A DNA stretch of 64,000 nt from Calliopum simillimum (Eukaryota; Arthropoda; Insecta; Diptera; Lauxaniidae). The notes beneath the pieces were generated by a model that was not told where the DNA came from, did not search any database, and was given only the letters and a program-made list of their open reading frames with translations. Position numbers and translations under genes: made by a program. The stretch spans positions 123,961,309-124,025,308 of the forward strand of contig OX638368.1 of assembly GCA_951812925.1 (NCBI GenBank), given 5' to 3'. Shown one piece after another: positions 10,204-20,000 of the stretch; within the stretch, counting starts at the first letter, position 1; every line of letters begins with the position of its first letter.

Positions 10204-11401
10204 TAAGAACTGCCCCAGAAAAACTTTTTACTTTGTTTTTCATCAATAAAAAAAATACCCAATAATTTATTTTTTTTATTTTTAATTAATGAGTAGTATA
10301 ACGTATAAAAATAACCATAGAACTATTAACAAATATTTTTATTACTTTTTTCTTAAGGCCCTTCATTATGGTTTGAACAGTTGCTTGGTCGCGGGTATTG
10401 TACGACCTTCTCCACTTATTTCCGAAATCTTGTAATTTTTTTGCAGCATTATTACTCCTTCGAAAGTCCAATTTCATACAAGCCCAATATCTCTTAAAAG
10501 GTTGAAGCTCTGAGCAGTTAAGTGGATTCGCCCTTTTTGGAAAAAAGTGTTAATTTTTGCTCTTGTACTACTCTATGGTGGCTTAAGATTTATGAGAGGT
10601 GGCTAAATCAGGCAAAAAATGTTTTAAAAGACACTCGTCAATAAAAATTTTTGAATTCCTTGTGCGCCCGGTATTACGAAAAAGCTGTTTCTCAGGATGG
10701 TAAGCTTTGTGCTTCTCTTTGCTCTAATTTTGCTCTACATTTGCCTATCCCCCGCACAGGTGGAACATTTGTGTCCCGGTAGCAGTTCAAAATCTGCCTT
10801 AATGTGTATTTCATCGTCCATTTAGCTAAAATCAAATTTGGTCAGGAAACCTTTATATAACTTTCGGGCTTGCTTTAAAGCCTCCAGTTTATTTTCATCG
10901 ATACGATCTGGTACTTTTTGAAATCTGTAGGTCTTCAGCTTACGTTTCTTCTTTAGTCTTTGTATAGTAGATTTCGAGGTACCTGCACTAACAGCAATAT
11001 CTGGCATTGAAGTGTCGGAGTTCTGCTCAAAGAGTTGCTTCACTTTTTTGACTAACTGTTCGTCTAAGCTAGGTTTTCAATTTTACATAATTTTCCGTAC
11101 GATAAGAAGACCCTTTTCATGATTCAAAATAATCTTTTGGATAGTGCTTTTTGATGCACCTGTTTTTTTGAGCTATAAGTGTAAATCCAGTTTTTTTCGA
11201 GAAAGTATACAAAATAAGTTTTCGCACTTTTTATTGATTGACATCTTTTTTATTTAAAGCGCTATCACCAAGTGTTATATATTTTATTAATTGTGATGTT
11301 ATGTAGAAAAAATATCAGCCATATTTCGACCTTCACGATCATAAGGTAAATCATAAGCTTGGGAAACCAAAGGAATAAAATTTTTTTTGCAGCAGTTCTT
11401 A
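10204..11401 (-). mobile_element. Decayed DD37E-type mariner element, copy 1
   Basis: TA dinucleotides flank a 1194-bp element (10206-11399). The left end reads AGAACTGCCCCAGAAAAA. The right end, on the opposite strand, reads AGAACTGCTGCAAAAAAA. Ends and interior match the better-preserved copy at 39063-40359 along most of their length, including the 5' leader containing TATATAACACTTGG. Two transposase pieces survive (10286-10477 and 10822-11043); the catalytic middle at about 10490-10820 is eroded. Confidence 0.83.
10286..11043 (-). pseudogene. mariner transposase remnant (HTH and C-terminus)
   Basis: The piece at 10822-11043 encodes the second helix-turn-helix of a Tc1/mariner DNA-binding domain, with D-I-A-V-S-A-G-T-S-K-S-T-I-Q-R-L followed by a basic K-K-K-R-K-L-K stretch. 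The piece at 10286-10477 corresponds to the C-terminal end (K-W-R-R-S-Y ... V-Q-T-I-M-K-G-L-K-K-K-V). Between them I can follow only traces, such as the Met-Asp-Asp-Glu start of the catalytic domain near 10820. Stops and indels make it inactive. It is useful as a reference for the lesions in the 39-kb copy. Confidence 0.78.
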
Positions 11402-11414
11402 CTACTTTATTTTG

Positions 11415-11735
11415 AGTAAATTTTACTAGAATTTCAAGACAATAAAGTGATAACTCCCAAATCAAATAAATTTTACTTTACTGCTTAGGTAAATTTAGAA
11501 TTTTCGATTAACCTTACCGTATAGTTATTTTGTTTAAAAAAATTTAAGTGATATTTACCTTACTGTAAAGTTCAAATAAAAAAAAATAAAAAAGTACGAA
11601 AGGAAAGGATTCGAACCGAAGTCCGTCTGTGGTAGATAGAAAATATTATTTTTACTTACATTTACAAACTTGTCTAGAGGTCTACACCACTGACATATAT
11701 TATGAAGAGGTATATAGGTATACATATATAGGTCT
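11415..11735 (-). repeat. tRNA-like SINE copy A
   Basis: On the minus strand there is an A-box-like GTGGTGTAGACC (11681-11692) and a B-box-like GGTTCGAATCC (11607-11617), separated by a conserved spacer containing TTTGTAAATGTAAGTAAAAA. An A/T-rich tail follows. The arrangement and spacer recur at 51687-51795. The gap between the boxes is much longer than in a normal tRNA and I cannot fold a cloverleaf, so it is a tRNA-derived SINE or pseudogene, not a tRNA gene. Confidence 0.55.
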
Positions 11736-11833
11736 AGGAAAATGAAGGCAATTTAGAGTAAACCTTTCTTTATTATTTTACTACTTATATTTTATTTGTA
11801 AATATTACTTTAAGGAAACATCAAATAGTTCAT

Positions 11834-12123
11834 GTATGTACTCCCCTGTTACTCTTAGGAGAAGTATAGGGTCAAAATAAATCGTCTGCATTTGTCAAGG
11901 CCCTTTGCGATGACTATTATCTCTTGCCACAACTTTCACGATTCTTGGGTTCCTTATCCAGCTACCTTTTGCAGGTGATTAACGGTCTACCATGTCCTCT
12001 AAAGCCTTGTGGATTCCTCTTAAGTTCCTGTTGACAGACTTCTTTTTATGGTTTCCGGACAGTATGACCAATACAACCCCATTTCGGCAACTTGATCTCG
12101 TTAGTTCGGCGTTTGAGATAGAC
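11834..12123 (-). mobile_element. Old 3' fragment of the RTE-like LINE
   Basis: This 290-bp stretch is a diverged copy of about 1973-2280: the same order of words such as CTCTTGCCAC, GATTCTTGG, CCTTGTGGATTCC and GTTTCCGGA. It is flanked by a 12-bp duplication, CAAATAGTTCAT, at 11822-11833 and 12124-12135. Many substitutions and indels break the reading frame, so it is much older than the 1.96-kb copy. The host sequence either side is a repeat whose uninterrupted relative lies at 29020-29160. Confidence 0.85.
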
Positions 12124-12135
12124 CAAATAGTTCAT

Positions 12136-13330
12136 ACGTATGATTATAATCATACTTATGTTTGAAATTTAGTGTAAATTACATTAATTTTTTTAACTCC
12201 TCGAGTGGAGTAAAAATTATGATAATAATTTTTTCAGTGTAGCAGTGAAGAAGATAAATATACTCCAGCGGTTGATTCAGACAAGTGAATTTCAATTGAA
12301 CGTTAACAATTCCTATGAACAAAAGCAAGATAAAACTAGCCAGATGCAAATGTGGGAAGTTGTTACGTGTACAAGCAAATAGAAGTGAAGCGCAGAAAAT
12401 TCGAAGAGACTGTAAAAGTGGCTCTAATTTAGTTTGTAGTGAAAATTCAACCAATTGTCTCATGTGAGCTCATGTTTAGAAGACCTTCAATCAATTTTTA
12501 CTCCTCTTATCAGTTAAAAATGAAATGGACACCCAGTTACCCTGCCGCACACATAAGGGTTTACCAATTTCGAAAAGGAAGAGGCGAGCTTTTAATATCT
12601 ATGTATCTTGTACATTTATGCTTAGTAAATGCATTTTTAAGCATTCGCAAACTTTTTCGACTACACTTACAACATAATTTGCTTACTGACTGCAACGTTT
12701 GTTCATTCATTCAAATCATTTGTTCATTCATTCATTCACACACACACACCCACTCATACACACGCATACACTCACTCATAACTTAATTAATTAAGGAAAA
12801 TTGAAAGTTTTAATCTCTTCGCTGTAAATTGTTTTAAAAAGGATTTTTCCCAAGGTTCACCGCGAAGCCCTTAAGAAAAATAATGGGATTCGGGTGAGTT
12901 GGTCTGTGTGTATGTGTGTTTTTTGTCTGTGTGCAGCATGTTCCTTGTGTTCACCACAAAAATCGTTCAAGCGTACACGAATGAACATTCATGGGAAATA
13001 AGAGTTGAGTTTAAGGTTGGAGCACCAACAGAAAAGCCAACCCGGACCAATTTGTCGGTAGATATGGTTGACTAAGTAGAGTAGTGTGAGTCAGAGAGAG
13101 AGAGAGGAATAGAGCGGTAGCAGTGTACTCCATTGTTCAAAACAGCAACAACACACAAATTCTAAGGAAAGACACGACCCACAATGCTAATAAAATACAT
13201 ATCTTACAAAAATAACAACAAGATGTTGTTTTTGCACAGTGGAAAGATTTTTTTAAATTTATACAATTTGTGTGGATGCATTTAATAGAACATGCAATTT
13301 TAAAGTTCGAGGCATTTCTTGTTTTTGGTG
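12136..13330. other. No gene seen; microsatellites
   Basis: Imperfect CATT, CA and CACTCATA repeats lie at 12700-12781, and a GA run at 13093-13108. Frames at 12179-12463 (-) and 12439-12786 (+) have no recognisable features; the second runs into the microsatellite. Confidence 0.4.
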
Positions 13331-13334
13331 GTCC

Positions 13335-13890
13335 TAACCCAGTTTTTGGTAAAAGCAGTCAAAAGTAAACATAAAAACGGGATATAATGGGTTAATATGT
13401 CATAAAATATGTTCCTTGTATAATTTCATTATGACCACCGTAAAATTATATATTTTCAATATAGTTTTAGAATTTTACAGCATGCATAATCACGATTTAA
13501 TACGGTTCACATCTTATTACGATCTGAAAAATGTTCGGAATGGGTTGTGCGATATTTGAAATTTTTCATCTTGATAGTATATAAAAAAATAATATCTCTA
13601 ACTTAACATCAACCATAAACTGTTTCCTTAGCTAAAATCCTCAAAAGTAACGTAATTTTTAACTTCCAAAATACTGTATGTCTCCAAAACTATATTTACA
13701 TAGATTAAACTTTTGACCCATAATAAAATCATGGTAGGAACATTTTTGAGAAACATATTAGCCCATTATATCCTGTCTTTATGAATCTTTTTGACTCTTT
13801 TTCTAAAAACTGAACTATAATGGATTAAAGTTTTCACAAAAATATTCTACAAAAATTTTCACTAGGGATCACTAAAGACGAACAATTTTT
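13335..13890. mobile_element. Inverted-repeat element with an ATTATATCCCGT-type end
   Basis: Left arm at about 13338-13398 (CAGTTTTTGGTAAAAGCAGTC...GGGATATAATGGGTTAA) and right arm at about 13757-13830 are inverted copies with scattered mismatches. The right arm and following bases (13757-13890) also match 27690-27820, in the middle of the 27.2-28.3 kb palindrome. No coding capacity. Confidence 0.55.
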
Positions 13891-16560
13891 AGAACCTATT
13901 TTAGGCATTAAATGATTTTTAAAGCGCCATCTGGTGCGATATAACTTTTTTTAACACTTAAGCAACATCGACCCTGTAATACCTTTCTAATAAGCGCACC
14001 ACCATAAAAATCGGAGCAATTCTTTATTTTAATATCAATGGTTTCTTTATAACTTCTAGGCAGGGTTTGGAAGCCCAACTTAGGCAAATGAATAGATGGC
14101 ATTAAAAAGGAATCCTTCTAATGTAATACCAAAAATGGTTTCTTAAGGGATAGGTATTCCCGATAAAGAGGAGGTGTTTTAGTCGGTTTTACGCTTAGGA
14201 GGATCTGACACGTCGGGCACCAGTGACGATCGGGCCTAAGAGCGCCAATGCTTTTTCACTACTCATCCGCAAAAATAAACAAAACAAATTCTTGCGAATT
14301 ATTGACTGTTCTACAGTGTTTCTGCAGTGATTCTGCCCAACTTGAGTAGTATTCAGTAGATATCTTGTATTATCAAGACTTGTCTTGGGCAATTTGCTCC
14401 ACTGTACTTGGCACAATTTGAATGTAGCAAGAGTTGTAATCCAATGTAAGCAGATTTTATCTTAATTCATCGCAAAATTAACAAATTGGCAAGAAAGCAA
14501 CATAACGACGAGGGCAGCAGCAGCAAAAAAAGAGTTTTAATTCATAAAATTATTACCCTTGTTGCTGTGTAGACGCTCGTGTTGTTGTTATTGTTGTTGC
14601 TGTTGTTGACGATGCTGTTGCTGGTTGCTGCTCTACTGGTTTTGTTCCATTTTAATTTTAATTATATTCCGTTTTCTGGTTAATTGTTTTTTTCATTTTC
14701 CCCCAGTTCTTGCCTTTTATTTTGTATTCTTCTGGCAGTCGAATGAGAACTAAATTTTCAATTTCCGCTTCCGAGCCAAAGGGCGCAATACTGTAGCAAA
14801 TTAACACGTTATTACAATTTTTTTATTGCCGCTAATTTGTGTCTTTGGAATTTTTAACCCTTTCATGCATTTGTTGTTCGAATACAACAATAAGTTTTGC
14901 GCGAACATTTCTCCTCTCAAATGGTATATTTTCAAAACAATATTTCTTGAAAAGATATCAGTAGTTTTTAGTTTTATATTTTACTTTGACATATCCTTAA
15001 AGTTTTTATGATTCGTTTTATGATTTTCATTCGTTGAAGTGTCGAATGGGGCCGTCAAACGCTTGAAAAACTCGTCGAAGGTGCTTCCAAAAACATCTAC
15101 AACATTGTCACAGGTTATGAATCTTAGATTTTTGCATATGAATCCGTAACAAAAAATTAATCGACTGCTTATGTCTTTCCTCTTAAATGGAACAGGGAAT
15201 CAGTTTTTGATCAATTTTGGTTCTCAACTTTTAATACAAAAACACTAAACTATGTATGCAGATATGCAACTTTGCACTTTAAATTTTGGTACCAATTAGA
15301 GCCGCACATCCCTAATGAAAGCTAAACATTTTCGCAGGAAAATATTTACGCGGTTGTTGTTAAAACGCTCTGTCAACTTATGGTTGCAGCAGGTAGGAAA
15401 GCATCGTTTTGTAAGTCTGCCGAATGACTGTGGTTTGGTTGTTCAACACTTAAGTCATCCGCTTAGTGTCAGCCAACAAAAAATTTGTGCACTGATTTAC
15501 AGTGCAAAGTTTCTTGATGATCCCATATGCAAAAAATTTCTTCACGCACAAATTCACTTTCTGCACGCTACATTTGATATAAAAATTTTGGGTGTATTTG
15601 TTATAAGGAAGTACACAGGAGGGGTCTGCAGATTCGATACATTCTGAGTTACAAGACTAAAGTAAAAATGAGTAATAGTCCTTAGTGGGTTCAACTCTTT
15701 CACACAGCCTCCCTATGATAAGGCTCCCCGCTAAAAGTGACTCGTGATTCTTTCATACGATTTTGATGAAATTTACAAAGACACGTTGGCATGGTAATGT
15801 GATGTAAATTTCTAAAATTTTGATTTTTTTTTTTTACGAATAGTGGCCACTAGTGGACAAACTATTAGCTATGGAAAGATGACTAGCAGCAACAAAATAA
15901 TGCAAAATAAATTTTCTACAGTTTTTGGGACATAACTGTGCACATTTTCTTTGGTTTAAGGTATACAGTCTCTCATACTCAAAAAAAGGCATTTGTGACA
16001 AAAATTTAAAAATATTCCAACTTGAAGGCTGAAGTAAGCAAGAAAACCACCAACCGATTTCAACGCACTTAGCCTTGAAAGTTTTGCTACGCAGCATGCT
16101 TTAACATAATGTGGTACGCATCAAGAACTTTTTAAGTTATTGATGCTAAATACCATGTTCAAAGGCACTTGACTTCCTCACAGTTTTTTAAACAAAATTT
16201 TGGATACATTTAAGCACAAGAACATAAAGAGATTGTTTTTTCAAGACCCATTATTGTTTTTAACGAATTTCGACCTCAAGCGGGCAAACGCTTACCTTTG
16301 AAATAAGGATTTGCAACCAAAACTATAGAAAAACAGATATCCTACATTTTTAATGGTCTCAAGTGTTTGTGTGTCTCTTGTATAGCACAAAAACCGTTTT
16401 TTGAATCAACAAATTTAAACTTCATAAGGGACTTCTATAGACCAAAATTCACTTGAGATATGTTTACAAAAACTTAAGAAAAAAAAAAACACAGTTTACT
16501 GTCATTCAGACTTTTTTTCTAGCCTCGTCCATGCCACCTTTTCGGAGGTTTTGATCCAAA
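13891..16560. other. No gene seen
   Basis: A GTT/TGC-type trinucleotide stretch lies at 14577-14636. Frames up to 110 codons (15315-15647 +, 15834-16097 -, 14195-14416 -) show no domain, signal or codon pattern I recognise. Sequence at 15650-16480 has the look of a diverged dispersed repeat (phrases such as TTTTGATGAAATTTACAAAG), but I found no second copy clear enough to align. Confidence 0.35.
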
Positions 16561-16565
16561 CCAAG

Positions 16566-16928
16566 TGTTAGGGATTTTCTATATTTTGCTTTTGTATAAA
16601 AATATTAATTTTAATTTAACTACTAGTCAAAAGCACCCTGTAAAAATAGCGTATTTGCAGTTACTCAAAATGTTTGATTTCTCTTTATTTCATATATTTG
16701 CTTATGTACATTATTTTAACTGTTTATTATTTTTTCTTCATATGAATGGATTTACTGTTTTCTCTCTCTTATTTTCACATTCAATTTTAGTTTCAATTTC
16801 ATTTTTTTGTAAGTTAAGAACTTTTTCAATTTGTTAAATAAAGTCAGACTAAGGTCATAGCTGAACGGAAAAACAACGCGATTTTTTCTTACTAACGTTA
16901 GTGTAACTTTCAAGTAGAATTTTGTACA
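16566..16928 (+). repeat. 5' LTR of the BEL/Pao element
   Basis: It begins TG and ends CA. A TATAAA at 16595-16600 and a polyadenylation signal AATAAA at 16837-16842 are the likely promoter and processing signals; that role is inferred from position. It is identical in length to the 3' LTR. Confidence 0.93.
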
Positions 16929-17060
16929 TTAAAAATTTGGTGCCGAAACCAGGGACCTTTAGATATAGTAAATGAGTATCCAGTCTCTGAATCTAGTTAT
17001 GATCTTGCATGGTCTGCTCTTACTGAGAGGTATCATAATACGCGTAAAATTGTAGACACT

Positions 17061-20000
17061 TTGCTTCAAAAACTTTTTTCTATTCCTGTTGCCAATGGAA
17101 CGGCAGAGAGCATTAAGCTTATCTTAGACCAAACACGAAGCTGTGTGTCACTTCTGCGTACTTTAGACGTCCACGTGGACAAATGGGACGCAATCATCAT
17201 CTATATTACTGTTAACAAATTGGACAAGCAAACACGAAAAGAGTGGGAGCAGTCACTTAAAGCTTCAGCTAATATTGCAACAATTGTACAGCTTTACAGC
17301 TTTCTTGAAACGACCTTTCGTACGCTTGAGTCTATTGCTGGCGTCAGCACGCACAATTCTAGCTCAACACCTATCAAACCTAAGCAAACTACGTTCACCA
17401 CGAACAAAAGACCAAATTTTAACCGACATGTCAATATAGCCACCGCTAATCCTAATATTCAATGCCCTTGCTGCGACAAGCAACATCTTTTATACAAGTG
17501 TTTCAAATTTGCCACTCTATCGAGTGCCGCTAAGAGCGATTTAATATTCCAAAAAAAACTTTGCAAAAACTGTCTAAATTCTGGTCATTTTTCCGCAGAC
17601 TGCAAATCTAAATATCGGTGTCAAATCTGTCAAGACCTTCACCATACTATGCTGCATAAGGAGTTAAACGCTTCCCCTAGCAATATTTCAGCAGCTATTT
17701 GTGCAACTTCAAATGCAACTTCTATTGACTGTTCATCCGTTGATTTGCAAAACGTACTGCAAACGGAAAATTCACAACATAACTTGAGTACACTTCATAC
17801 TTTGTCTTTGCCACAAGTATTGCTGGCAACGGTACGTGTTATAGTTGAAACGGACAACGGACGTCTATATTTAAGAGCTCTCTTAGATCAAGCTTCACAA
17901 GCTACTTTAATTACAGAAGACGCAGCTCAAATTTTAAAATTGAAAAGATTCACAACTTTTGCTCACATAAACGGAATCGGTGGTAACAACGGGTTAACAA
18001 CTCGCAACTACGTTAAGTTGTCACTACGCTCCCCGTATGATAATACCTACGAACTACAATGCAATGCATTGATTCTACGTTCTCTCACGTCATATCAACC
18101 ACAGTCGGTTGACAACAACTTACTTCCAAACTTAAAACAGCATCAACTAGCTGATCCACACTTTGGCGACGGTGGTCGCATTGATTTGATACTCGGTGCT
18201 GACGTATATGGAGATATAATATTGCCTGAACATCAAAAATATAATAACACACTCTTCATGCAAAATACTAATTTTGGTTGGATTATTTTAGGTCCTCTTT
18301 CACAACCATCGTACGAAATAAATGTTAACGTGTGCGCTCTTGAAGATCTTTTGCGTGCATTTTGGGAGCAGGAAGAAATAATCGACAAAAGAAAACCTAC
18401 AAAAGAAGAGATCGCATGCGAGCAGTATTTTAAAACAACACATAAGCGCGACTCAGTGGGGCGTTATACTGTATCGCTACCATTCAAATCGAAACTATTT
18501 GGTCAACCACAACCACAGTTTGTTCATACCGGCCATAGCGCACTACAACGATTAAGGCAACTAGAATTAAAATTTATAAAGAACAAATCATTTGCTGATG
18601 AATACCGTAAGTTTATGAGTGAGTATGAAATGCTCGGCCATATGGTTTATGCTGGAAATTACCCGAATGATTTAAACCAAAATCAATATTTCTTACCACA
18701 TCACGGAGTTCTAAGAGAAAGCAGCACCACGACAAAATTACGTGTCGTGTTCGACGGCAGCAGCAAAAACTTGTCTTCGCCTTCACTAAATGAAGAACTT
18801 TCGCCTGGTCCTGCACTACAAAGAGATTTGCCTACCATAATTACACGTTGGCGACGTTTTAAAATTGGTTTTAGAGCAGACTTGGAGAAAATGTTCCGTC
18901 AAATATGCGTCTACGAGGAAGACCAAAAATATCAGCAAATTCTGTGGCGACGGACAACTGATGAAAACGTGTCTGTCTTCAAATTAACAACTGTTACGTA
19001 CGGCACGTCATCAGCACTTTACCTGTCTATTCGTGTATTGCAGCAATTATCAGAAGATGAAAAGCATAACTATCCAGAAGCCTGCAAGGTTCTCTATTCC
19101 GACACATATGTTGATGATATTATTTCAGGAGCAGATACCATAGATGAGGCGAAAATCTTGCAATCTCAGCTTTGTAACCTTCTTGCAGCAGGATGTTTCA
19201 ATTTACGTAAATGGACGTCCAACTCTGAGCAGCTTCTAAACAACATTCCTAAGGAGTTTCGAGAGCAGCAAAGCAGTTTTACGGTAAATAACGAAAATGT
19301 TGTTAAAGCACTCGGAATAGAGTGGAACACGGTGAGTGATACCTTTTCATTTAAAATAAATTTTGAATTTTGCAAATATATAACTAAGCGAGGTGTTCTG
19401 TCCGATACTGCGAAACTATACGATCCATTAGGCTGGTTGGCACCAACCACCATACAAGCAAAAATAATATTTCAAAAGTTATGGTTAGCAAGCTTAGACT
19501 GGAATGACCCTTTACCTAAACATTTAAATATGGAATGGCTTAATTATTGCAACGGACTTCAATATGTGGAACAAATTAAAATTCCTCGTTGGATTGGAAG
19601 CACTACATTGAGCAAAATAGAGCTTCATGGATTCTGTGACGCATCTCAGCACGCGTTTGCAGCGGTAGTGTATGCAAAAGTTGTAGATAACGAAGGAAAT
19701 GGAAAAATTAGCTTGTTGCAATCAAAAACAAAGGTTGCTCCTTTAAAAAGTGTTACGATCCCGCGGCTAGAATTGTGTGGAGCAGTGCTATTAGCAAAAC
19801 TAGTGCAAAAAATTCGTTCGCAAACTGATATAAGCTACAATGAAATATTTTACTGGACAGACAGCACTACAGTTTTATCATGGATTAGATCGGAATCTTC
19901 AAGATGGTCCGTCTATGTAGGAAATCGTGTAGCAGACTTACAAAGTTGTTCAAATATACAACAGTGGCGTTATGTTTCCAGTAATGATAACCCGGCAGAC

